5,068 nt of DNA from Burkholderiaceae bacterium (lineage in GTDB: Bacteria; Pseudomonadota; Gammaproteobacteria; Burkholderiales; Burkholderiaceae_C), in the NCBI GenBank assembly GCA_023262645.1, contig JALRAA010000139.1:1-5068 (forward strand), given 5' to 3'. This document shows positions 1 to 4,885 of the stretch, piece by piece. The notes under the pieces were generated by a model, which had not been told where the DNA came from, searched no databases, and worked only from the letters and a program-made list of their open reading frames with translations. Positions within the stretch are counted from its first letter, which is position 1, and the number at the start of each line of letters is the position of its first letter. Both the position numbers and the translations under genes were made by a program.

Positions 1-1
1 A

Positions 2-475
2 AATACCGTCATCGTGATGACTTCCAACATTGGATCCAAGATTATTCAAGCGATGGTCAACCGCGATTCTTTGGATATCAAAGAAGCGGTTTTCGATGAA
101 TTGAAAAACCATTTCCGTCCTGAGTTCCTCAACCGGATCGATGAAACGGTGGTGTTTCACTCGTTGAGTGCCCAGCACATAGAAAAGATCGCAGGCATTC
201 AGTTACACGCACTGAGCGAACGGCTTGCTCGCATTGACTTGCATTTAGATGTCTCTGGTGCAGCCTTGCTTGAATTGGCCAAAGTGGGTTTTGACCCGGT
301 GTTTGGTGCACGACCCTTGAAGCGAGCCATCCAGCAACGCATAGAAAACCCGTTGTCCAAATTGTTGCTGGAAGGAAAATTTTTGCCGGGTGTTGTGATT
401 TCGGTCAATGTGGACCCGATTCGCGCGCCCGGTGAATTCACTTTCACACCGGCAGCCAAGCCTGTTGAGGTATAA
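2..475 (+). CDS. clpB: ATP-dependent chaperone ClpB, C-terminal part (5' truncated by window edge)
   Basis: ClpB is the cytoplasmic hexameric AAA+ disaggregase that works with DnaK/DnaJ/GrpE to pull proteins out of aggregates. Only the last 157 codons are present, read in the frame opening at position 2. The ATG/GTG codons near position 14 are internal and are not starts. Visible landmarks of the second AAA+ module are the sensor-1 strand VIVMTSNIGS at the window start, the arginine-finger segment FRPEFLNRIDE, and the C-terminal small domain with the sensor-2 motif GARPLKRAIQQRIENPL. The latter two blocks separate ClpB from ClpA and ClpX, which differ there. The family is usually about 860 residues, so roughly 700 residues lie left of the window. 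The gene ends in TAA, followed 12 bp later by a hairpin terminator. It faces the SWIB gene convergently. A heat-shock promoter would lie outside the window. Confidence 0.95.
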   Translation, partial: NTVIVMTSNIGSKIIQAMVNRDSLDIKEAVFDELKNHFRPEFLNRIDETVVFHSLSAQHIEKIAGIQLHALSERLARIDLHLDVSGAALLELAKVGFDPVFGARPLKRAIQQRIENPLSKLLLEGKFLPGVVISVNVDPIRAPGEFTFTPAAKPVEV

Positions 476-487
476 ACCACCGCCATG

Positions 488-515
488 AAAAAGGGCCGCA
501 ACAGCGGCCCTTTTT
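488..515. terminator. Bidirectional intrinsic terminator between clpB and the SWIB gene
   Basis: A perfect 7-bp G+C stem (GGGCCGC at 493-499, GCGGCCC at 504-510) closes an AACA tetraloop. It is flanked by five A on the left and five T on the right, so both strands read stem plus U-tract. It starts 12 bp after the clpB stop and lies 19 bp beyond the stop of the minus-strand gene. It can therefore end both convergent transcripts. Confidence 0.9.
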
Positions 516-534
516 GTTGAACTTGACTGACCGC

Positions 535-1008
535 TCAGTGCAAGTGTTTGCCAATCAAACTGGCCAATTCAAACATGGTGACTTGCGCTTTGCCAAATAC
601 GGCTTTGAGCTTGTCATCAGCGTTGATGTTGCGTTTGTTGACTTTGTCTTGCAGGTTGTGTTTCTTGATATAGACCCACATTTTGCTCACCACCTCGGTG
701 CGAGGCATGGGGCTTGAACCAATCACGGCCGCCAATGCTGCGCTGGGAGTCAGCGGTTTCATGAACGCTGCATTGGGCGTGCGTTTTTTGGCGGGTGCTT
801 TTTTGGCTGCTGGCTTTTTGGCTGCAGCTTTCTTAGCGGGAGCCTTTTTGGCTACTGCTTTTTTTGCAGGAGCTTTTTTGGCGGGTGCTTTTTTAGCTAC
901 CACTTTTTTAGCGGGTGCTTTTTTGGCTGCTGGTTTTTTAGCGGCAGCTTTTTTAGCGGGGGATTTTTTTGCAGCGGTTTTTTTAACCGCTTTCTTTGCA
1001 GTTGCCAT
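535..1008 (-). CDS. Histone H1-like lysine-rich protein with C-terminal SWIB/MDM2 domain
   Basis: From the ATG at 1008 the protein has 157 residues. Residues about 1-77 are a very basic, low-complexity tail of KK-centred pentads (AKKAP, AKKAA, AKKPA and variants), like the tails of eukaryotic H1 and bacterial H1-like proteins; this part presumably binds DNA through charge. Residues about 80-157 form a SWIB/MDM2 domain: MKPLTPSAALAAVIG, then MPRTEVVSKMWVYIKKHNLQD, then RNINADDKLKAVFG and a helical end. The domain occurs in chromatin remodelling subunits in eukaryotes and as small proteins in chlamydiae and many proteobacteria, where its role is poorly defined. An in-frame ATG at 1014 would add MK. 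I prefer 1008 because GAAGGA (1017-1022) lies 8 nt before it but only 2 nt before the upstream ATG. The likely role is a nucleoid-associated protein; that is inference. Confidence 0.88.
   Translation of the reverse strand: MATAKKAVKKTAAKKSPAKKAAAKKPAAKKAPAKKVVAKKAPAKKAPAKKAVAKKAPAKKAAAKKPAAKKAPAKKRTPNAAFMKPLTPSAALAAVIGSSPMPRTEVVSKMWVYIKKHNLQDKVNKRNINADDKLKAVFGKAQVTMFELASLIGKHLH
784..960 (-). repeat. Lysine/alanine pentad repeat tract with a 57-bp duplicated block 120 bp apart
   Basis: The tail of the SWIB protein is built on a 15-bp (five-residue) period. Within it, the block at 904-960 recurs at 784-840, offset by exactly 120 bp. I count 5 mismatches in 57 bp, and all are silent, so both copies encode the same 19 residues starting PAKKAAAKKP and ending KKAPAKK. 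The tract is full of A6-A7 runs on the coding strand (paired AAA lysine codons). Slippage and unequal recombination could change the number of pentads. Confidence 0.85.
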
Positions 1009-1016
1009 TTTCATTT

Positions 1017-1022
1017 TCCTTC
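1017..1022 (-). promoter_or_regulatory. Ribosome binding site that decides the SWIB gene start
   Basis: The minus strand reads GAAGGA here, followed by AAAATGAAAATGG. Spacing is 2 nt to the ATG at 1014 and 8 nt to the ATG at 1008. The latter is close to optimal, which is why the shorter protein beginning MATAKKAVKK is preferred. Confidence 0.65.
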
Positions 1023-1225
1023 TAGAAGTGATTGAAAAGCCGCCAAGATTTTTGTTTTTGTCGGCTCCCTATATCCTAAGGTAGAAATTTGGTTTTTCAT
1101 AGCAAAAATCATGATTTCTCCTCTGAAATTTTGCTTTTGGGCAGGTTAAACAAACAACATGGGTAGGGCTTGTTCTTTCACAAGTGTTGAGAGGAAGCAA
1201 AGCAATTTGGCGATGGGCGAAATTT

Positions 1226-1244
1226 TATTTCATATTATGAAATA
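1226..1244. promoter_or_regulatory. Possible operator dyad in the intergenic region
   Basis: TATTTCAT and ATGAAATA form perfect 8-bp arms around a 3-bp ATT centre. The dyad is AT-only except for one C/G pair, sits in the middle of the divergent region, and is not followed by a T-run. It could be a regulator site, but AT-rich DNA produces such dyads by chance fairly easily. Confidence 0.25.
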
Positions 1245-1273
1245 TTAACAATTACTTAGATGTTAAAAAACGG

Positions 1274-1283
1274 GAGAATTCTC
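1274..1283. promoter_or_regulatory. Short perfect palindrome GAGAATTCTC
   Basis: A 10-bp perfect palindrome lies in otherwise AT-rich DNA, about 180 bp before aceA. It may be a small operator or chance. There is no supporting second copy in the window that I can see. Confidence 0.15.
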
Positions 1284-1313
1284 AAAATATCTGGCCGAAT
1301 TTGGTTGAAGATA

Positions 1314-1321
1314 TTTGCAAG
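1314..1321 (+). promoter_or_regulatory. Upstream TTTGCAAG motif (candidate regulator site for aceA)
   Basis: This 8-mer is the same as both arms of the inverted repeat at 1409-1431. Its centre lies 95 bp upstream of the first arm, close to nine helical turns. TTTGCAA is the core recognised by RamB/PrpR-type (short-chain fatty acyl-CoA responsive) regulators that control acetate and propionate genes in actinobacteria and some proteobacteria. Assigning that regulator here is inference. Confidence 0.35.
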
Positions 1322-1370
1322 TGATTGATTTTAAACAATTAATTCAGTAAAAAATAAATTCTGTTTTCTG

Positions 1371-1399
1371 TGCTTTATATCTTATATAAGACATAAAAT
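1371..1399 (+). promoter_or_regulatory. Tentative aceA promoter
   Basis: TAAAAT at 1394-1399 matches the -10 consensus at five of six positions. At 17-bp spacing the -35 position (1371-1376, TGCTTT) is very poor, as expected of an activator-dependent promoter. Transcription would then begin near 1406, just at the left edge of the inverted repeat. TATAAG at 1385-1390 is an alternative -10. Neither choice is secure. Confidence 0.3.
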
Positions 1400-1408
1400 A
1401 ACGTCATG

Positions 1409-1431
1409 TTTGCAAGGGTTTCCCTTGCAAA
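1409..1431 (+). promoter_or_regulatory. Perfect inverted repeat upstream of aceA (operator or 5'-UTR hairpin)
   Basis: TTTGCAAGGG and CCCTTGCAAA are exact 10-bp arms around a TTT loop. No T-tract follows, and it ends 32 bp before the aceA start, so it is not a terminator. Each arm contains TTTGCAAG. As DNA, it fits a dimeric regulator site at or just after the start of transcription. As RNA, it would be a stable stem-loop near the 5' end of the aceA message, leaving the GGAG at 1453-1456 free. The sequence alone cannot choose between these. Confidence 0.6.
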
Positions 1432-1463
1432 TCCCCTGAATCTCAACACGCTGGAGCACCGAC

Positions 1464-2786
1464 ATGTCAAAAAACCCCCTGAACCGCCAACAACAAATAG
1501 CCGAGATCGAAAAAGACTGGGCCAACAATCCGCGTTGGAAAGGCGTCAAGCGCGGCTACACCGCAGAAGATGTGGTTCGTTTGCGTGGCAGCATGCATAT
1601 CGAGCACACCTTGGCCAAGCGCGGTGCTGAAAAGCTGTGGGACAAGATCAATGGCGGCTCCAAAAAAGGATATGTCAATGCTTTTGGCGCCATCAGCGCT
1701 GGTCAAGCCATGCAACAAGCCAAAGCGGGTTTAGAGGCGGTGTATTTGTCGGGTTGGCAAGTAGCCGCAGACGGCAATACCTCAGAAACCATGTACCCCG
1801 ATCAGTCTCTTTATGCTTATGACTCGGTGCCTACCATGGTGCGCCGTATCAACAACACTTTCAAACGGGCAGATGAAATTCAATGGGGCAGGGGGATTGA
1901 GCCAGGGCACAAAGATTTCATTGATTACTTCTTGCCTATCGTTGCCGATGCGGAAGCCGGTTTTGGTGGCGTGCTCAATGCGTTTGAATTGATGAAAAAC
2001 ATGATCGCGTCTGGCGCAGCAGGCGTACATTTTGAAGACCAATTGGCTGCCGTGAAAAAATGCGGACACATGGGTGGCAAGGTGCTGGTTCCCACGCAAG
2101 AAGCCTGCGAAAAACTCATCGCTGCACGCTTCGCCGCCGATGTCATGGGTGTTTCCACGATTGTGTTGGCGCGTACCGATGCCGAAGCCGCCAACCTCCT
2201 TACCTCAGACCATGACGCCAATGACAAACCGTTCCTGACAGGCGAGCGCACCCAAGAGGGTTTTTACCGCGTCAAAAACGGCTTAGAGCAAGCCATCAGC
2301 CGTGGTGTGGCTTATGCGCCCTACGCCGATTTGGTGTGGTGCGAAACAGGCGTGCCAGACATTGGTTTTGCGCGTGAATTTGCGCAAGCCGTTCATGCCG
2401 CTTGCCCGGGCAAATTGCTGTCTTACAACTGTTCGCCTTCGTTCAATTGGAAGAAAAACCTCAACGACAAACAAATCGCGTCCTTCCAAGAAGACTTGTC
2501 GGCGCTGGGTTACAAATATCAGTTCATCACCTTGGCCGGTATTCACATCAATTGGTTCAACACCTTCCAATTTGCGCATGCTTACGCCAACGGTGAAGGC
2601 ATGAAGCACTATGTGAACATGGTGCAAGAGCCTGAGTTTTCGGCTCGCGAGCAGGGCTACACCTTTGTCTCTCATCAGCAAGAGGTCGGCGCGGGCTACT
2701 TTGATGACGTGACGACGGTGATTCAGGGCGGTTCCTCCAGCGTGAAAGCGCTGGCCGGTTCTACGGAAGAAGAGCAGTTCCACTGA
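1464..2786 (+). CDS. aceA: Isocitrate lyase
   Basis: AceA cleaves isocitrate to glyoxylate and succinate, the first step of the glyoxylate bypass needed for growth on acetate or fatty acids. It acts as a cytoplasmic Mg-dependent homotetramer. The 440-residue protein is near the usual bacterial length (about 430-440). The family signature KKCGHMGG begins at residue 198 with catalytic Cys200. Other conserved blocks are SGWQVAAD (96-103), the metal-site stretch VADAEAGFGG (160-169), VHFEDQ (188-193), NCSPSFNW (322-329), TLAGIHINWFN (356-366) and the C-terminal STEEEQF. The ATG at 1464 is supported by GGAG at 1453-1456, 7 nt upstream. The gene stands alone: no malate synthase gene is adjacent, and a terminator follows 18 bp after the stop. 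Regulation probably acts through the TTTGCAAG inverted repeat upstream. Confidence 0.97.
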   Translation: MSKNPLNRQQQIAEIEKDWANNPRWKGVKRGYTAEDVVRLRGSMHIEHTLAKRGAEKLWDKINGGSKKGYVNAFGAISAGQAMQQAKAGLEAVYLSGWQVAADGNTSETMYPDQSLYAYDSVPTMVRRINNTFKRADEIQWGRGIEPGHKDFIDYFLPIVADAEAGFGGVLNAFELMKNMIASGAAGVHFEDQLAAVKKCGHMGGKVLVPTQEACEKLIAARFAADVMGVSTIVLARTDAEAANLLTSDHDANDKPFLTGERTQEGFYRVKNGLEQAISRGVAYAPYADLVWCETGVPDIGFAREFAQAVHAACPGKLLSYNCSPSFNWKKNLNDKQIASFQEDLSALGYKYQFITLAGIHINWFNTFQFAHAYANGEGMKHYVNMVQEPEFSAREQGYTFVSHQQEVGAGYFDDVTTVIQGGSSSVKALAGSTEEEQFH

Positions 2787-2804
2787 CCTTTTTGTGCCCG
2801 CACG

Positions 2805-2829
2805 AACCCGGCTTAGGCCGGGTTTTTTT
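2805..2829 (+). terminator. Intrinsic terminator of aceA
   Basis: AACCCGGC (2805-2812) pairs with GCCGGGTT (2817-2824) around a TTAG loop, and seven T at 2823-2829 follow. It begins 18 bp after the aceA stop codon. Confidence 0.93.
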
Positions 2830-2845
2830 ATGGGAAAATCAGTTA

Positions 2846-2875
2846 TTGACACTTTCAGAAAGCAGCGCGGTTATT
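2846..2875 (+). promoter_or_regulatory. Probable thrS promoter overlapping a hairpin
   Basis: TTGACA at 2846-2851 is a perfect -35 hexamer, located just after the aceA terminator and 48 bp before the thrS ATG. The best -10 at acceptable spacing is GTTATT (2870-2875, spacer 18), which matches only three of six positions. Transcription would start near 2882, giving a leader of only about 18 nt. The -10 would lie in the loop of the dyad at 2864-2883. The weak -10 keeps this tentative. Confidence 0.45.
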
Positions 2876-2887
2876 TCCGCGCTTTTT
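2864..2887 (+). terminator. Second terminator-like hairpin just before thrS
   Basis: AGCGCGG (2864-2870) pairs with CCGCGCT (2877-2883) across the loop TTATTT, followed by a T-run to 2887. The structure ends 12 nt before the thrS start. It could be a back-up terminator for aceA read-through or an attenuator for a longer thrS transcript. If the promoter at 2846 is real, only the 3' arm would be transcribed from it and the hairpin could not form in that RNA. Confidence 0.6.
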
Positions 2888-2899
2888 AATTTCAGACAC

Positions 2900-4807
2900 A
2901 TGGTTCAAATCACATTACCTGACGGTTCTTTGCGCGAGTACCCCAATCCCGTGACGGTGGCAGAAGTGGCTGCATCCATAGGCGCCGGATTGGCCAAAGC
3001 GGCTTTGGGCGGCAAAGTAGACGGGCAATTGGTTGACACGTCATACCTGTTGTCTCGCAACGCCAGCGTTGCTATCGTTACCGCCAAAGATCCGGATGGG
3101 TTGGAGTTGATTCGCCACTCCACGGCGCACTTGTTGGCTTATGCGGTGAAGTCTTTGTTTCCGCAGGCGCAGGTCACGATCGGGCCAGTCATTGACAACG
3201 GTTTTTATTACGATTTTTCGTTTGAACGGCCTTTCACCCCTGAAGATTTGTCCGCCATTGAGAAGCGCATGTCCGAATTGGCCAACAAAGACGAGCCCGT
3301 TGTCAGACGCGTTTTGCCTAGAGACGAAGCAGTTAACTATTTCAAATCCTTGGGCGAACACTACAAAGCTGAAATCATTCAAAGCATTCCCGCCGCTGAG
3401 GACGTGAGTTTGTACCGTGAGGGTGAGTTTGAAGATTTGTGTCGCGGGCCCCATGTGCCCAGCACCGGCCGCCTCAAGCATTTCAAACTCATGAAAGTGG
3501 CGGGCGCGTATTGGCGTGGTGACAGCAAAAACGAAATGCTCCAGCGCATTTACGGAACCGCTTGGGCCAGCAAAGAAGATTTGCAACTTTATTTGACACA
3601 GCTCGAAGAGGCCGAGAAGCGGGACCACCGCAAACTTGGCAAAGAACTGGATTTGTTCCACATGGATGACCATGCACCTGGCTTGGTGTTCTGGCATCCC
3701 AATGGCTGGACGCTTTGGCAAATGGTCGAGCAGTACATGCGTCAGGTCTATCGCGACAACGGTTATTTAGAGGTCAAAGCGCCGCAAATTTTGGACAAAA
3801 CCTTGTGGGAAAAAACCGGCCATTGGGACAAATACCGAGAAAACATGTTCACCACCGAATCGGAAAAGCGCGACTACGCGCTCAAACCGATGAATTGCCC
3901 CGGGCATATTTTGATTTTCAACCAGGGCATCAAAAGTTACCGTGATTTGCCTTTGCGTTATGGTGAATTTGGCCAATGCCATCGCAATGAACCCACGGGC
4001 GGATTGCACGGCATCATGCGTGTGCGCGGATTTACCCAAGATGACGGCCATATTTTTTGTACCGAAGAACAAATCTTGGACGAATGTGTGTCGTACACCG
4101 CACTCTTGCAAAAGGTTTACCGCGATTTCGGTTTCAACGACATCATTTACAAAATCGCCACGCGTCCGGCGCAACGCATTGGCTCGGATGAAAGCTGGGA
4201 CCGCGCAGAGCATGCGTTGATGCAAAGTTTGAAGGCCTCAGGATGCGACTACATCATTTCTGAGGGAGATGGTGCTTTTTACGGGCCAAAAATTGAATAC
4301 ACCTTGAAGGATGCGATTGGCCGTCAGTGGCAGTGCGGCACTATCCAGGTAGATTTTTCGATGCCGGAGCGTTTGGGCGCTGAATATGTGGGAGAAGACG
4401 GTGCACGTCACCGCCCAGTCATGCTGCATCGCGCCATCGTGGGTAGCCTTGAGCGATTCATCGGGATTTTGATTGAACAGCACGCGGGCGCATTGCCGGT
4501 GTGGTTGGCCCCAGCGCAGGTGGTCGTGCTCAATATCACCGATGCACAGGCCGAATATGCCCTTAGTGTCGTGAAAAAACTGAAAAATCAAGGGTTTAGA
4601 GTGGTTTTTGACCTCCGGAACGAGAAAATCACGTATAAAATACGAGAGCATTCAATGCAAAAGCTGCCGTATATCCTGGTCATGGGTGACAAGGAAATGG
4701 CAGCAGGTACCGTCGCAGTTCGTGCCCGAGGCAATACCGATCTCGGGGTCATGACACTCGAAGCTTTCTCCCAAAAGTTAGCCTCTGACATTGCCACCAA
4801 GCACTGA
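2900..4807 (+). CDS. thrS: Threonine--tRNA ligase (threonyl-tRNA synthetase)
   Basis: ThrRS charges tRNA-Thr with threonine in the cytoplasm and edits mischarged Ser-tRNA-Thr. The 635-residue protein begins MVQITLPDGS and is close to E. coli ThrRS (642). Domains in order: TGS (about 1-62); editing domain with H73xxxH77 and C181/H185 (CRGPH); class II catalytic core (about 245-535) with the zinc ligands C333 (MNCPGH), H384 (DDGH) and H510 (MLHRA), motif 2 around HRNEPTG (361-367) and motif 3 GSLERFIG (515-522); and an anticodon-binding domain from about 537. All key residues are intact. The frame stays open upstream to a GTG at 2792, but that would translate the aceA terminator. Homology fixes the ATG at 2900, which lacks a clear Shine-Dalgarno sequence. 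infC follows after 75 bp, the usual operon order. Confidence 0.97.
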   Translation: MVQITLPDGSLREYPNPVTVAEVAASIGAGLAKAALGGKVDGQLVDTSYLLSRNASVAIVTAKDPDGLELIRHSTAHLLAYAVKSLFPQAQVTIGPVIDNGFYYDFSFERPFTPEDLSAIEKRMSELANKDEPVVRRVLPRDEAVNYFKSLGEHYKAEIIQSIPAAEDVSLYREGEFEDLCRGPHVPSTGRLKHFKLMKVAGAYWRGDSKNEMLQRIYGTAWASKEDLQLYLTQLEEAEKRDHRKLGKELDLFHMDDHAPGLVFWHPNGWTLWQMVEQYMRQVYRDNGYLEVKAPQILDKTLWEKTGHWDKYRENMFTTESEKRDYALKPMNCPGHILIFNQGIKSYRDLPLRYGEFGQCHRNEPTGGLHGIMRVRGFTQDDGHIFCTEEQILDECVSYTALLQKVYRDFGFNDIIYKIATRPAQRIGSDESWDRAEHALMQSLKASGCDYIISEGDGAFYGPKIEYTLKDAIGRQWQCGTIQVDFSMPERLGAEYVGEDGARHRPVMLHRAIVGSLERFIGILIEQHAGALPVWLAPAQVVVLNITDAQAEYALSVVKKLKNQGFRVVFDLRNEKITYKIREHSMQKLPYILVMGDKEMAAGTVAVRARGNTDLGVMTLEAFSQKLASDIATKH

Positions 4808-4847
4808 CGTTGTCGGATGCATTTGGCGAACCGCACGGTGTTTCTAG

Positions 4848-4869
4848 CTGATTTATCAGTGATTTTTTT
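4848..4869 (+). terminator. Weak hairpin and T-run between thrS and infC
   Basis: CTGA (4848-4851) and TCAG (4856-4859) can pair around TTTA, and seven T at 4863-4869 follow after a short gap. The stem is short and the T-run is offset, so efficient termination is unlikely. It may cause partial attenuation or pausing before infC, or mean nothing. Confidence 0.2.
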
Positions 4870-4885
4870 GAAGGATTGAACCATC
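4870..4885 (+). promoter_or_regulatory. infC ribosome binding site with non-canonical ATC start
   Basis: GAAGGA at 4870-4875 is a good Shine-Dalgarno sequence, 7 nt before ATC at 4883-4885. In the infC frame a TGA stop lies at 4877-4879, so no start further upstream is possible. The next in-frame ATG (4949) lies beyond the conserved IF3 N-terminus. ATC is therefore the best start. In E. coli, infC starts with AUU and IF3 represses its own synthesis by rejecting such codons; the same control is inferred here. Confidence 0.85.

Larger units (their letters stand above)
1015..1463. other. AT-rich divergent intergenic region between the SWIB gene and aceA
   Basis: This 449-bp stretch has no credible gene: the only open frames are very short, or run into aceA out of frame and lack a Shine-Dalgarno sequence. 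About 1220-1405 is strikingly AT-rich compared with the flanking genes. It holds several dyads: 1226-1244, 1274-1283, 1381-1390 (CTTATATAAG) and 1409-1431. It must contain promoters for both divergent genes. I found no convincing -35/-10 pair for the minus-strand gene, and only weak boxes for aceA. Confidence 0.7.

Noticed and set aside
784..960. CRISPR-like array because of the regular repeats
   Set aside because: The period is 15 bp with no unique spacers, and the tract lies within a coding sequence as a protein-level pentad repeat.
784..1000. Programmed ribosomal frameshifting at the A-rich lysine codons
   Set aside because: The A runs lie as AAA AAA Gxx in the reading frame, which is not the slippery X XXY YYZ phase. 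The zero frame already gives a complete tail plus SWIB domain.
1009..1014. Upstream ATG adding Met-Lys to the SWIB protein
   Set aside because: Only 2 nt separate it from GAAGGA, while the ATG at 1008 is 8 nt away. It cannot be fully excluded, but the second start is better placed.
683..1084. Open frame on the plus strand encoding a hydrophobic FLAGAFLAAGF-like repeat protein
   Set aside because: It is the exact antisense of the lysine-rich repeat of the SWIB gene: AAA lysine codons become TTT Phe. It has no ribosome binding site, and the opposite-strand protein has a recognisable domain.
1110..1148. 12-codon reading frame in the intergenic region (ATG at 1110 to TAA)
   Set aside because: No Shine-Dalgarno sequence, no conserved features and no leader-peptide-like codon bias.
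1169..1184. CTTGT/ACAAG hairpin as a possible small RNA terminator
   Set aside because: Only 5 bp of stem and no T-tract follows on either strand. There is no associated promoter.
1406..1630. 74-residue open frame starting before aceA
   Set aside because: It overlaps aceA in another frame, starts inside the regulatory inverted repeat, lacks a ribosome binding site and has no recognisable content.
2792..2899. 36-codon N-terminal extension of thrS from a GTG
   Set aside because: The extension would translate the aceA terminator and the thrS promoter/hairpin. Homology places the ThrRS N-terminus at MVQITLPDGS (ATG 2900).
4105..4112. Further CTTGCAAA (inverted TTTGCAAG) site
   Set aside because: It lies deep inside the thrS coding sequence as a single copy with no dyad. 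It is best taken as chance and used as a caution for the aceA sites.
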